The notes under the pieces: generated by a model | What the model was told of the DNA's origin: nothing | Databases searched by the model: none | What the model saw: the letters and a program-made list of their open reading frames with translations, nothing else | Part shown: positions 7,292 to 16,475 of the stretch, one piece after another | How positions within the stretch are numbered: position 1 is the first letter of the stretch | Layout of the letters: every line of letters starts with the position of its first letter | Assembly: GCF_934295145.1 (NCBI RefSeq) | Contig: NZ_CAKRAS010000040.1 | Location: forward strand, 1 to 26,893 | Direction of reading: 5' to 3' | DNA: 26,893 nucleotides | DNA from: an uncultured Eubacterium sp. | GTDB lineage: Bacteria > Bacillota > Clostridia > Lachnospirales > Lachnospiraceae | Made by a program: the position numbers and the translations under genes

Positions 7292-8785
7292 ATGCGGCAG
7301 ACGGAAAAACTGTTGCAGGGACTTAACTGTCGGCGTGTCCGGGGAGAACTGCCCCGGGAAGTGACGCAGGTGACGTATGACAGCAGAAAAACAGAGCCGG
7401 GAGCATTGTTTGTCTGCATTCGGGGAAGCAGGCAGGATGGGCATGCATTTATCCGGGAGGCGGTGGAACGGGGAGCAGCGGTGATCCTGACGGAGGAAGG
7501 GGCAATGTATGATGAACAGATAGACAGAATTTGCGACTTGTTTTGCCAGATTTGTGTGTTAGAAACTTCAGATACCAGAGTTGCTCTGGCTTCTATTTCT
7601 CGACAATGGTTTGACAATCCTCAGGAAAATTTAAATATTATCGGCGTGACCGGAACAAAAGGAAAGACCACAACAGTCTGGATGATCTGGAAGATGCTTG
7701 CGGCGGCGGGAATGAAATGTGGGCTCATCGGAACCATTGAAGTCTGCTACGGTTCCTGGCAGCAGGAAAGCAGTCACACGACTCCGGAATCGTATGAATT
7801 GTATGAAATATTGCAGAAAATGGTGGAAAACGGTTGTCAATACGTTGTGATGGAAGTTTCATCACAGGCATTGAAACTGCATCGGGTGGATGGGATCGTG
7901 TTTGAAGCTGCTGTTTTTACCAATTTGCGGGAAGACCATATCGGAGCAGGGGAACATGCGGATTTTGCAGAATATGCGGCATGCAAGCACCGGCTGTTTT
8001 GTCAGTGCCGTACCGGGATTTTTAATCAGGATGATCCGTACTGGCAGGAGATGCGGCGGGGCAGTAGCTGCAGACAGGTGATTACTTATGGATTTTCAAG
8101 ACAGGCAGATTATCAGGCTTCTAATTCGCAGCTTTTGCGAGGTAGTGACCGTTTGGCGGTACAGTATGAACTGACCCGGCAGAAGGAAAAGAGGACTGTA
8201 GTAGTGAATGCTCCGGGCAAATTTTCGATATACAATTCGCTGGCTGCCATAGCTGTTGCAAAGCATTATCGGCTGCCACAGGAAGCGGTTGACCAAGTAT
8301 TACACACCATTCAGGTTCCGGGCCGCATAGAAATGATTCCGGTGTCACCGCGTTTTATTGTCATCGTGGATTATGCACATAATGCCATGGCACTGGAAGC
8401 ACTGCTTACCACTCTGCGGGATTATCATCCGGGGCGGATCATCTGCATTTTTGGCTGCGGCGGCAACCGGGCGTCGGAACGCAGATTTCAGATGGGGGAG
8501 GTAGCCGGACGGCTGGCGGATCTTGTGGTGGTGACCACGGATAATCCCAGAGAGGAAGACCCGGAAAAAATTGCGGATGAGATATGCCTTGGACTGGAAG
8601 CGGCAAAGGGAAAATACGGACGGATTCCGATTCGGGAAGAGGCGATTGCCTATGGAATTTCCCATGCAAAACCGGGGGATATCGTGGTCATTGCCGGAAA
8701 GGGACATGAGACGTATCAGGAGATTCAGGGACAAAAATATCCCATGGATGATCGGAAACTTGCCATGAAGTGCAAGGTTTGGTAA
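7292..8785 (+). CDS. murE: UDP-MurNAc-L-Ala-D-Glu:meso-diaminopimelate ligase (MurE)
   Basis: Mur ligase of 497 residues with the three-domain plan of MurE. There is a UDP-binding N-terminal domain, an ATP-binding central domain with P-loop GVTGTKGKTTT (118-128), and a C-terminal domain starting near 340 (PGRIEMIP). DNPR at 417-420 is the motif that marks enzymes using meso-diaminopimelate instead of lysine. K232 in ACKHRLF sits where the carbamylated lysine is expected. It adds the third residue to the peptidoglycan stem peptide in the cytoplasm. The NLREDHIGAGEHADF stretch before K232 differs from the usual DHLDYHG. Since some clostridia carry two MurE-like ligases, this could be the second paralogue. 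The start at 7292 has only a loose GGGGG ribosome binding site. Confidence 0.85.
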   Translation: MRQTEKLLQGLNCRRVRGELPREVTQVTYDSRKTEPGALFVCIRGSRQDGHAFIREAVERGAAVILTEEGAMYDEQIDRICDLFCQICVLETSDTRVALASISRQWFDNPQENLNIIGVTGTKGKTTTVWMIWKMLAAAGMKCGLIGTIEVCYGSWQQESSHTTPESYELYEILQKMVENGCQYVVMEVSSQALKLHRVDGIVFEAAVFTNLREDHIGAGEHADFAEYAACKHRLFCQCRTGIFNQDDPYWQEMRRGSSCRQVITYGFSRQADYQASNSQLLRGSDRLAVQYELTRQKEKRTVVVNAPGKFSIYNSLAAIAVAKHYRLPQEAVDQVLHTIQVPGRIEMIPVSPRFIVIVDYAHNAMALEALLTTLRDYHPGRIICIFGCGGNRASERRFQMGEVAGRLADLVVVTTDNPREEDPEKIADEICLGLEAAKGKYGRIPIREEAIAYGISHAKPGDIVVIAGKGHETYQEIQGQKYPMDDRKLAMKCKVW

Positions 8786-8821
8786 ACTAACAGTCAGCAG
8801 AGAAGAGTACAAAGGAGTGCT

Positions 8822-11071
8822 ATGGATAAAAATACATTGTATGCAAATATTATTATAGATATTTCTCACGAGAAACTGGATCGGACGTTTCAGTACCGGA
8901 TCCCGGAGGAACTTAAGGGAGAGATTCACCCGGGAACACCGGTGGAGATTCCTTTTGGCCGCGGAAACCGCAGTGTGAACGGTTATGTAGTGGAAGTGAC
9001 GGACCGGGCGGAGTTTGATCCATCCCGGCTTAAACCCATCCGCCGGATCCTGCGGGATGGAATCCCTATCGAAGGGCAGCTGATCGCCCTTGCGGCATGG
9101 ATCCGCGAAAACTTCGGCGGAACCATGAATCAGGCATTGAAAACGGTGATTCCGGTGAAGCAGAAAACTGCGGAGAAGGAGAAACGCCTGATCTGGCTGA
9201 AGCCAGATGCCGTAACGGCGAAGGCGCTGCTCGGAGAGTTGCGACGCAAGCATCAGACCGCGCGAGCGCGGCTGATGGAAGCGCTGCTTAAGCAGTCTCC
9301 GCTGCCCTATGAGACCGTGACACAGAAGCTGAATATTACAGCTTCTGTGATCCGTGCCATGCAGGAGCGGGAACTGATCCGTGTGGAAACGGTTCGTAAC
9401 TGGAGAAATCCACTGGACCGGATGAAAAAGCAGGGGAGCGTAGTGGCATTAAATCCGACGCAGCAGCGCATCGTGGATGAGATTCTGGCAGGATGGCAGC
9501 AGAGAGACCTGCGCCCCTGCCTGATCCACGGCGTCACCGGCAGCGGCAAGACGGAAGTATATATGGAGATTATTGAGTCCGTGGTGAAATCCGGGAAACA
9601 GGCCATCGTGCTGATCCCGGAGATTGCGCTGACGTTTCAGACCGTCCTTCGTTTTTACAACCATTTCGGAGACCGGGTATCTATTTTGAATTCCCGGATG
9701 TCCGCGGGAGAGCGTTCGGATCAGTTTGAACGGGCGAAAAACGGGCTTTTGGATGTTATGATCGGACCTAGATCTGCATTGTTCACACCTTTTCCAAATT
9801 TAGGTGTTATCATCATGGATGAAGAGCACGAAGCAGCTTACAAAAGTGAGACAGTTCCACGGTATCATGCCAGGGAGACCGCCATCGCCAGAGCCGAAAT
9901 GTGTGGTGCAGGTGTGGTACTTGGTTCCGCAACGCCATCCGTGGAAAGCTATGACCGGGCAAAACAGGGACTTTACAGGCTGTTTGTCATGAAAGAGCGG
10001 GTCAGTGCCAGACCATTGCCAACGGTATATACCGTGGATCTGCGGGAAGAATTAAGAAACGGAAATCGTTCGATTTTCAGCGATAAATTGCGGGAACTGA
10101 TCAACGACCGTCTGGAGAAAAAAGAGCAGATCATGCTGTTTTTAAACCGCAGAGGTGTAGCAGGATTTGTGTCCTGCCGTTCCTGCGGGGAAGTAATCAA
10201 ATGTCCGCATTGTGACGTGTCACTGAACCTGCATAATAACGGAAAATTAGTCTGCCATTACTGCGGCTATGAGCAGCCAATGGTGAAAAACTGTCCTTCC
10301 TGCGGTTCTCCTTACATTGGAGGATTTAAGGCGGGTACGCAGAAAATCGAGCAGAGTGTAAAGCAGCAGTTCCCGGGAGCCAGCGTGCTGCGGATGGATC
10401 TGGATACGACCCGGAAAAAAGACGGATATGAACAGATTTTGTCTGCCTTTTCCAACCATGAGGCAGACATTCTGATCGGTACACAGATGATCGTCAAAGG
10501 ACATGATTTCCCAAATGTGACGCTGGTTGGTATCCTGGCGGCGGATCTGTCCCTGCACATCAGCGATTACCGGGCACCGGAGCGGACATTTCAGCTGCTG
10601 ACGCAGGCGGCGGGCCGTGCAGGCCGTGGCTGCCGGCAGGGAGAGGTTGTGATCCAGACGTATCAGCCGGAGCATTATAGCGTGGTGACAGCAGCAGCGC
10701 AGGATTACGAAGCATTTTTTGAACAGGAAATCTTTTTACGTGAGATGCTGCATTATCCGCCCAAATGGCATATGCTGGTCATTCATGCAGCGGCTTCGCA
10801 GGAAATGCTGGTCAAACAGGCACAAGATATGTTAAAATATAAGATACTGACCAAAACAGAGGAAGATGCGGCAGAAGTACAGGTTGTTGGACCGGCAGAT
10901 GCGGCAGTTTCCAGGGTAAATGATATTTTTCGCAAGGTTCTTTATATCAAAGCAGCGGATTACAAGAGGCTGGTCAGTATTAAAAATATGCTGGAGACTT
11001 ACATCAGTGAGGATGCGGCATTTCGGACTGTAACGATTCAGTTTGATTTTGATCCGATGAACGGATTCTAA
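8822..11071 (+). CDS. priA: Primosomal protein N' (replication restart helicase)
   Basis: PriA, 749 residues, a 3'-to-5' superfamily 2 helicase that recognises stalled forks and reloads the replicative helicase. Visible are the N-terminal DNA-binding domain (about 1-110), Walker A GVTGSGKTEVYM (237-248), the DEEH box (333-336), GSATPS (368-373), and eight zinc-binding cysteines at 452, 455, 461, 464, 478, 481, 491 and 494. These are followed by helicase motifs including GTQMIVKGHDF and QAAGRAGRG. The ribosome binding site AAAGGAG precedes ATG 8822. It lies 36 bases after murE with no terminator, so co-transcription is likely, and it leads the classic priA-def-fmt series. Confidence 0.95.
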   Translation: MDKNTLYANIIIDISHEKLDRTFQYRIPEELKGEIHPGTPVEIPFGRGNRSVNGYVVEVTDRAEFDPSRLKPIRRILRDGIPIEGQLIALAAWIRENFGGTMNQALKTVIPVKQKTAEKEKRLIWLKPDAVTAKALLGELRRKHQTARARLMEALLKQSPLPYETVTQKLNITASVIRAMQERELIRVETVRNWRNPLDRMKKQGSVVALNPTQQRIVDEILAGWQQRDLRPCLIHGVTGSGKTEVYMEIIESVVKSGKQAIVLIPEIALTFQTVLRFYNHFGDRVSILNSRMSAGERSDQFERAKNGLLDVMIGPRSALFTPFPNLGVIIMDEEHEAAYKSETVPRYHARETAIARAEMCGAGVVLGSATPSVESYDRAKQGLYRLFVMKERVSARPLPTVYTVDLREELRNGNRSIFSDKLRELINDRLEKKEQIMLFLNRRGVAGFVSCRSCGEVIKCPHCDVSLNLHNNGKLVCHYCGYEQPMVKNCPSCGSPYIGGFKAGTQKIEQSVKQQFPGASVLRMDLDTTRKKDGYEQILSAFSNHEADILIGTQMIVKGHDFPNVTLVGILAADLSLHISDYRAPERTFQLLTQAAGRAGRGCRQGEVVIQTYQPEHYSVVTAAAQDYEAFFEQEIFLREMLHYPPKWHMLVIHAAASQEMLVKQAQDMLKYKILTKTEEDAAEVQVVGPADAAVSRVNDIFRKVLYIKAADYKRLVSIKNMLETYISEDAAFRTVTIQFDFDPMNGF

Positions 11072-11097
11072 CTAATAGAGGAAACGAGGAGAGAAAA

Positions 11098-11604
11098 ATG
11101 GCACTTAGAACAATCAGAATCATGGGTGATGAGGTATTAACAAAAACATGTCGTGAGGTAAGCAAGATCACACCGCGTATCTCCGACCTGATCTACGATA
11201 TGCTGGATACAATGTATGAGGCATGTGGCGTTGGACTGGCAGCACCACAGGTTGGCGTACTCCGCAGAATCGTTGTTATTGATGTGGGAGAAGGTCCGAT
11301 CATCATGGTAAATCCGGAAATCATTGAGACATCCGGCAGCCAGACCGGCGATGAGGGATGTTTGAGTCTTCCGGGAAAAGCCGGTCAGGTAACCCGACCG
11401 AATTATGTAAAAGCAAAAGCATACGATGAAAACATGGAACCATATGAGATTGAGGGCGAAGGCCTGCTGGCAAGAGCCATCTGCCATGAGCTGGATCATC
11501 TGGATGGTCATATGTATGTGGAAAAAGTAGAAGGCGAGATCCACGACGTACAGTACGCTGATCCGGAAGATGAGGAAGACTGGGAAGAAATTGAGGAAGA
11601 GTAA
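11098..11604 (+). CDS. def: Peptide deformylase
   Basis: Metalloenzyme of 168 residues that removes the formyl group from the N-terminal methionine of new proteins at the ribosome exit. All three family motifs are present: GVGLAAPQVG (44-53), EGCLSLPG (86-93) with metal ligand C88, and HELDH (130-134) with H130, H134 and catalytic E131. The C-terminal tail is very acidic (DPEDEEDWEEIEEE), which is not needed for catalysis. The start has a GAGGAG site. The stop is one base before the fmt start, so the enzyme that adds formyl groups is coupled to the one that removes them. Confidence 0.96.
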   Translation: MALRTIRIMGDEVLTKTCREVSKITPRISDLIYDMLDTMYEACGVGLAAPQVGVLRRIVVIDVGEGPIIMVNPEIIETSGSQTGDEGCLSLPGKAGQVTRPNYVKAKAYDENMEPYEIEGEGLLARAICHELDHLDGHMYVEKVEGEIHDVQYADPEDEEDWEEIEEE

Positions 11605-11605
11605 T

Positions 11606-12538
11606 ATGCGAGTAATATTTATGGGAACCCCGGATTTTTCCGTGGGAACGTTAGAAGCACTGATCAGGGCAGGACATGAAGTTGTACTTGCGGTAACACA
11701 GCCGGACAAGCCAAAGGGCAGAGGAAAAGCCATGCAGTTTCCGCCGGTCAAAGAAGCAGCGCTGGCGCATAATATTGAAGTTTATCAGCCCCGCCGTGTA
11801 CGGGAGCCGGAGTGTGTGGAATATTTGAAGACATTTCATGCAGACATTATTGTGGTAGTTGCTTTTGGACAGATTCTGCCAAAAGAGATTCTGGAAATGC
11901 CAAAATACGGCTGTGTCAACGTACATGCTTCTCTGTTACCAAAATACAGAGGTGCAGCACCGATCCAGTGGGCTGTTATTAATGGAGAAAAAGTTTCCGG
12001 CGTCACAACCATGCGTATGGATGAAGGCCTGGATACTGGCGATATGATCATGAAAGAAGAAGTCGTTCTGGATGAAAAGGAGACCGGAGGAAGCCTGTTT
12101 GACCGTCTGAGCGAAGTTGGCGCAGATTTATGTGTCCGTACACTGAATGCCATTGAAAACGGGACTGCTACTTATACAAAGCAGGATCATGAGGCAGCGA
12201 CCAAGACAACACTGATCAAAAAGCAGTTTGGCATCATTGACTGGACAAAACCGGCGGCAGAGATCGAATGTCTGATCCGTGGTTTAAATCCATGGCCGAG
12301 TGCATATACTTATCTCAATGGAAAGACATTGAAAATCTGGGCGGCAGCTGTAAAGGATGAGACATCAGACAAAGCACCGGGAGAGCTGGCAGTTGTGACA
12401 AAGCATGAAGTCGGCGTACAGACCGGAGAGGGTATTCTGATGCTGGAGGAAGTACAGCTGGAAGGCAAAAAACGCATGAGTGCAGATGCATTTTTGCGTG
12501 GAAATGCCTTAAGCGAAGGAATGAAACTGGGAAACTAA
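11606..12538 (+). CDS. fmt: Methionyl-tRNA formyltransferase
   Basis: Transfers a formyl group from 10-formyl-tetrahydrofolate to initiator Met-tRNA; 310 residues, the normal length. The catalytic domain shows MGTPDFSVGTL at the start, VNVHASLLPKYRGAAPIQW at 104-122 (catalytic N105 and H107) and LDTGDM with D143. The C-terminal OB-like domain starts near residue 205. I use the ATG at 11606. The frame is open further upstream to 11570, but that extension lies inside def, while GAGGAAGAG just before 11606 is a fair ribosome binding site and MRVIFMGTPDFSV is the family start. Confidence 0.96.
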   Translation: MRVIFMGTPDFSVGTLEALIRAGHEVVLAVTQPDKPKGRGKAMQFPPVKEAALAHNIEVYQPRRVREPECVEYLKTFHADIIVVVAFGQILPKEILEMPKYGCVNVHASLLPKYRGAAPIQWAVINGEKVSGVTTMRMDEGLDTGDMIMKEEVVLDEKETGGSLFDRLSEVGADLCVRTLNAIENGTATYTKQDHEAATKTTLIKKQFGIIDWTKPAAEIECLIRGLNPWPSAYTYLNGKTLKIWAAAVKDETSDKAPGELAVVTKHEVGVQTGEGILMLEEVQLEGKKRMSADAFLRGNALSEGMKLGN

Positions 12539-12584
12539 GCACGTATCGTATAGTTTCAGAATTAAGCAGAAAGAAGTGAAAAAT

Positions 12585-13310
12585 ATGCCTTACGGATATT
12601 ATGGTTTTTATTGGATGGATTATACTTATATACTTGTGATTATCGGAGCGATCATCTGTCTGGCAGCATCGGCAAAAATGAACAGTACCTTCAGTTACTA
12701 TCAGAGAGTGCGCAGCATGTCAGGAATGACAGGTGCCATGGCTGCAGAGCGGATCTTGCGGGATGCTGGCATTCACGATGTGCGGGTGCAGCATGTTTCA
12801 GGAAAACTGACAGATCACTATAATCCGATAAACAAGACATTGAGTCTGTCAGACAGTGTATACAACTCCACTTCTGTGGCAGCAGTAGGTGTGGCAGCGC
12901 ATGAGTGCGGACACGCGATCCAGCACGCAAAAGGTTATGTACCGCTGCGGCTGCGCGGTGCCTTTGTGCCAATTGCAAATATTGGTTCTAATCTGGCCTG
13001 GCCGCTGATCCTTATTGGATTGTTTTTTCGCGGTTCCATGAGTATGGTATTTATCCAGGTGGGTATTTTTATGTTTTTCCTGGCAGTATTATTTCAGCTG
13101 ATCACACTGCCAGTGGAATTCAATGCATCTCACCGGGCGATGCAGGAACTGGAGCATAGCGGTATCCTCGGTGGAGCAGAACTGAAGGACACGAGAAAGG
13201 TGCTGACTGCAGCAGCTATGACATATGTGGCGAGTGCCGCATCCATGATCCTGCAGCTTCTGAGACTGATCATCTTATTTGGAGGACGACGCAGAGATGA
13301 CGAAGAATAG
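12585..13310 (+). CDS. Membrane zinc metallopeptidase, YugP type
   Basis: Protein of 241 residues from the neutral zinc metallopeptidase family 2 (YugP-like, Zn_peptidase_2). The HExxH motif is in VAAHECGHAIQHAKGY, at about 106-110. One membrane helix lies at the N-terminus (ILVIIGAIICLAASA) and further hydrophobic segments lie at about 133-147, 152-173 and near the C-terminus. The MTGAMAAERILRDAGIHDV segment is typical of the family. Substrates are unknown, and its fixed place in this operon suggests membrane protein quality control. A GTG at 12576 is in frame, but ATG 12585 gives the usual MPYGYYGFYW-like start. The last 14 bases overlap rsmB. Confidence 0.85.
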   Translation: MPYGYYGFYWMDYTYILVIIGAIICLAASAKMNSTFSYYQRVRSMSGMTGAMAAERILRDAGIHDVRVQHVSGKLTDHYNPINKTLSLSDSVYNSTSVAAVGVAAHECGHAIQHAKGYVPLRLRGAFVPIANIGSNLAWPLILIGLFFRGSMSMVFIQVGIFMFFLAVLFQLITLPVEFNASHRAMQELEHSGILGGAELKDTRKVLTAAAMTYVASAASMILQLLRLIILFGGRRRDDEE

Positions 13311-14610
13311 AAGCGATAATGTAAATACGAGAAATCTGGTTGTGGACATTCTGCTGGCAGTAACCAGAGACGGAGAATTTTCTCATATCGCCATCCGTGA
13401 TGTGCTGGACAAATACCGTTATCTGCCAAAACAGGACCGGGCGTTTATCACGCGCCTGTCTCAGGGAAGTATCGAGCGGATGATCGAGCTGGATGCTATC
13501 ATCAACCAGTTTTCAAAGACAAAAGTAAAGAAAATGAAACCGGTGATCGCTGCAATTTTGCGAAGCGGCGTGTATCAGTTAAAATATATGGACTCTGTAC
13601 CGGACTCCGCAGCCTGTAACGAGGCGGTAAAACTTACGGTAAAACGTGGGTTTTCCGGATTGAAAGGATTTGTAAACGGCGTGATGCGAAGCATTGCACG
13701 GAATATGGATCAGGTAAAATTGCCGGATGCCAAAAAAGAGCCGGTGAAATATCTGTCCGTACGGTATTCTGTGCCGGAATGGATGGTACAGCATTTTACA
13801 GAGCAGTACGGAAAAGAAGCCTGTGAGAAGATTCTGGAAGCTTTTTTGCAGCCACATCCGACATCGGTACAGGTGGATATAGAACGGATTTCCATGGAAG
13901 AGATCACAGAATCGCTGAAACAGCAGGGAATCACCGTGAAAAAGAATGACCAGGTGGAACGTGCTCTGTTTTTATCCGGTTATGAAGCACTGGATGAAAT
14001 TGAAGAATTTGAGAATGGACTTCTTTATGTACAGGATACAGCATCTATGCTGGCAGTGGAACTGGCAGCACCAAAGATGGGGGATCAGGTGATCGATGTC
14101 TGTGCTGCGCCGGGCGGAAAAAGCGTGTATGTAGCCCGGATGATCGGAGCAGATGGTCATGTGGAAGCCAGAGACCTGACCGAATATAAAGTGGAAATGA
14201 TCGAGGACAATATTGACCGCTGCCAACTGTCAAATATGACAGCAAAAGTTTGGGATGCAAGAGTATTTGACCAGTCTGCGGAGCAAAAAGCAGATGTGGT
14301 CATCGCAGATCTGCCGTGTTCCGGTCTGGGTGTCATCGGTACAAAAACGGATATCAAATATAATGCATCTGAGGAAAAAATTGCAGAACTTGCAGCGCTG
14401 CAGCAGGAAATCCTTGGTGTGGTGTGTCGTTATGTCAAAGCAGGCGGAACGCTGTTGTACAGTACCTGTACCATGACGAAAGAAGAAAACGAGGATAATG
14501 TACATAAATTTTTGACGGAACATGCTGATTTTGAACTGGAACAGATGCGTCAGTGTTTTCCGTATGAAGGATGCGACGGCTTTTTTATGGCAAAAATGCA
14601 TCGCAGATAA
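13297..14610 (+). CDS. rsmB: 16S rRNA (cytosine-967-C5)-methyltransferase
   Basis: RsmB, 437 residues. The N-terminal NusB-like RNA-binding domain (about 1-135) is followed by a SAM-dependent methyltransferase of the NOL1/NOP2/Sun family. Key motifs are the SAM-binding DVCAAPGGK (267-275), the motif IV cysteine in DLPCSGLG (C341), and the catalytic cysteine in LYSTCTMTKEEN (C391). It methylates C967 of 16S rRNA. The ATG at 13297 has GGAGGA at 13281-13286. The frame extends upstream to 13279 but without a ribosome binding site. The overlap with the membrane protease gene implies translational coupling. Confidence 0.94.
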   Translation: MTKNRSDNVNTRNLVVDILLAVTRDGEFSHIAIRDVLDKYRYLPKQDRAFITRLSQGSIERMIELDAIINQFSKTKVKKMKPVIAAILRSGVYQLKYMDSVPDSAACNEAVKLTVKRGFSGLKGFVNGVMRSIARNMDQVKLPDAKKEPVKYLSVRYSVPEWMVQHFTEQYGKEACEKILEAFLQPHPTSVQVDIERISMEEITESLKQQGITVKKNDQVERALFLSGYEALDEIEEFENGLLYVQDTASMLAVELAAPKMGDQVIDVCAAPGGKSVYVARMIGADGHVEARDLTEYKVEMIEDNIDRCQLSNMTAKVWDARVFDQSAEQKADVVIADLPCSGLGVIGTKTDIKYNASEEKIAELAALQQEILGVVCRYVKAGGTLLYSTCTMTKEENEDNVHKFLTEHADFELEQMRQCFPYEGCDGFFMAKMHRR

Positions 14611-14615
14611 TATCA

Positions 14616-14664
14616 GATGGAAGATGAAATCTCCCATCTCGCAGCAAAAATGCCAGAAGGCATT
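14616..14664 (+). other. Two small hairpins in the rsmB-rlmN spacer
   Basis: GATGGAAGAT/ATCTCCCATC (14616-14638, one mismatch, GAA loop) and the perfect AATGCC-AGAA-GGCATT (14649-14664) lie in tandem in a 74-base spacer. Neither is followed by a T-run, so they are unlikely to terminate transcription. They could be mRNA processing or stability elements. Confidence 0.35.
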
Positions 14665-14684
14665 CTTGAACGGAGTATATATAA

Positions 14685-15728
14685 ATGGAAAAGACAGATA
14701 TCAAATCATTACCATTGGATCAGTTAGAACAGTGGGTGATCGAACACGGAGAGAAAAAGTTCAGGGCAAAACAGTTGTATCAGTGGATGCATGTCAAACT
14801 GGCAGATGACCTGGAGCAGATGAGCAATTTACCGGCAAAGTTAAGAGATCAGATTTCAGAAAACTGCACCTATACAGTATTGAAGCAAGTGACAATGCAG
14901 GAATCCGCTATCGACGGAACCAGAAAGTATCTTTTTGAACTGGAAGACCACAATATGGTGGAAAGTGTGCTGATGCGCTACAAACATGGCAATTCCGTGT
15001 GTATTTCCTCCCAGGTGGGCTGTCGTATGGGCTGTCGTTTCTGTGCGTCAACCTTAGACGGACTGGTACGAAACCTGACCCCGGCGGAAATGCTGGAACA
15101 GATTTACCGGATCAGTGCAGATACAGGAGAACGTGTGTCTAACGTGGTTGTTATGGGAACAGGTGAGCCACTGGATAACTATGAAAATCTGCTGACATTT
15201 ATTCAGATGCTGACAGATGAAAATGGACTACATATCAGCCAGAGAAATATTACCGTATCTACCTGTGGCCTGGTACCGCGGATCCATGATCTGGCCAAAG
15301 CAGATTTACAGATCACGTTGGCTTTATCCCTGCATGCTTCCAATCAGGAGAAACGACTGGAACTGATGCCGGTGGCAAAAGCCTATGAGATTCATGAAGT
15401 GGTCAGTGCAATGCGGGATTATTTTGAAGAAACCGGCCGGAGAGTAACTTTCGAGTACAGTCTGGTGGCCGGTGTTAATGATACAGAGGAAGATGCAAAA
15501 GAACTGGCAGAATTGATCCGGGGCATCAATTGTCATGTCAATTTGATACCGGTAAACCCGATTAAAGAGCGTGATTTTGTGCAACCTGACGGAAAAGCGG
15601 TGCAGGAATTTAAAAATAAACTTGAAAAATGTAGAATAAATGTTACTATTAGAAGAGAAATGGGCCGTGATATAGATGGCGCATGTGGACAGTTGCGCAA
15701 GCGGTTCTCAGAAAGGCAGGACTCTTAG
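14685..15728 (+). CDS. rlmN: 23S rRNA (adenine-2503-C2)-methyltransferase / tRNA A37 methyltransferase
   Basis: RlmN, 347 residues, a radical SAM enzyme that methylates C2 of A2503 in 23S rRNA and, in characterised bacteria, A37 of some tRNAs. The iron-sulfur ligands are C113, C117 and C120 in GCRMGCRFC. VVVMGTGEPLDNYEN (the GxGEP motif) and LALSLHAS are also present. The methyl-carrying cysteine is C334 in DIDGACGQL. The N-terminal accessory domain covers about 1-90. The gene starts after a GGAGT site and ends 3 bases before the phosphatase gene. Confidence 0.95.
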   Translation: MEKTDIKSLPLDQLEQWVIEHGEKKFRAKQLYQWMHVKLADDLEQMSNLPAKLRDQISENCTYTVLKQVTMQESAIDGTRKYLFELEDHNMVESVLMRYKHGNSVCISSQVGCRMGCRFCASTLDGLVRNLTPAEMLEQIYRISADTGERVSNVVVMGTGEPLDNYENLLTFIQMLTDENGLHISQRNITVSTCGLVPRIHDLAKADLQITLALSLHASNQEKRLELMPVAKAYEIHEVVSAMRDYFEETGRRVTFEYSLVAGVNDTEEDAKELAELIRGINCHVNLIPVNPIKERDFVQPDGKAVQEFKNKLEKCRINVTIRREMGRDIDGACGQLRKRFSERQDS

Positions 15729-15731
15729 AAG

Positions 15732-16475
15732 ATGAAGATAAGTTCTCTTACAGATATTGGAAGCACGAGAGAAATGAATCAGGATTATCTCTATTCCTCA
15801 GAAGAGGCTGTAGGAAAACTGCCCAATCTGTTTCTGGTAGCAGACGGGATGGGGGGACATAAAGCAGGCGAATTTGCATCCCGTTACGTGGTGGAGACGA
15901 CGGTTCGTTCCATCGAGGGAAGCAAGGAGGAAGAGCCGATTGCGATTTTGTCGGAAGGTATTGAGACAGCCAATCGGAAATTGAAGGAATATGCGGATGC
16001 GCATCAACAGATGAAAGGAATGGGCACGACCGTTGTGGCTGCGGTGATTCGGGGGAGATCACTGCTTGCAGCAAATGTGGGGGACAGCCGTCTGTATGTG
16101 GTTGGTGATGAGATCACGCAGGTGACTCAGGATCATTCTCTTGTTCAGGAACTGGTGCGGCTTGGTCAGATGGATCAGGAAAGTGCGAAGACACATCCGG
16201 ATAAAAATATTATCACACGGGCCGTCGGTGTGTCGGATGAGGTGAAGATTGACATCTTTGAACGGCAGCTGAACCCGGGAGAGTATATCGTACTCTGCTC
16301 GGACGGACTGACAAACATGGTGGATGACGCAGTGATTCTGCAGATCCTGCATGGAACATGTAGTCTTTCGGATAAAGCAGAGCAGCTGATTGAACTTGCA
16401 AACAAAAATGGTGGAAAAGACAATATCACTGTTATAATAATAGAACCTAGTTTAGATGAGGTGACAGAATGTTAA
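15732..16475 (+). CDS. stp: PP2C-family Ser/Thr protein phosphatase (Stp/PrpC)
   Basis: Metal-dependent phosphatase of 247 residues that reverses phosphorylation by the adjacent PASTA kinase. Conserved PP2C motifs are TDIGSTREMNQD (7-18, metal D18), LVADGMGGHKAGE (35-47, metal D38), NVGDSRLYV, TQDHSL, ITRAVG, CSDGLTNMV and NGGKDNITV. No membrane segment is visible, so it is cytoplasmic. Its last 7 bases overlap the kinase start, a coupling seen in many Firmicutes for this pair. Confidence 0.93.
   Translation: MKISSLTDIGSTREMNQDYLYSSEEAVGKLPNLFLVADGMGGHKAGEFASRYVVETTVRSIEGSKEEEPIAILSEGIETANRKLKEYADAHQQMKGMGTTVVAAVIRGRSLLAANVGDSRLYVVGDEITQVTQDHSLVQELVRLGQMDQESAKTHPDKNIITRAVGVSDEVKIDIFERQLNPGEYIVLCSDGLTNMVDDAVILQILHGTCSLSDKAEQLIELANKNGGKDNITVIIIEPSLDEVTEC

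Noticed and set aside
7075..7617. A 180-codon open frame on the minus strand across the murE start
   Set aside because: It lies antisense to the N-terminal part of murE, has no family resemblance, and runs through the pyrB promoter. It is a by-product of murE codon use.
8345..9253. A 302-codon open frame on the minus strand across the murE-priA junction
   Set aside because: Antisense to two clearly real genes and low-complexity in character, without a ribosome binding site or known domain.
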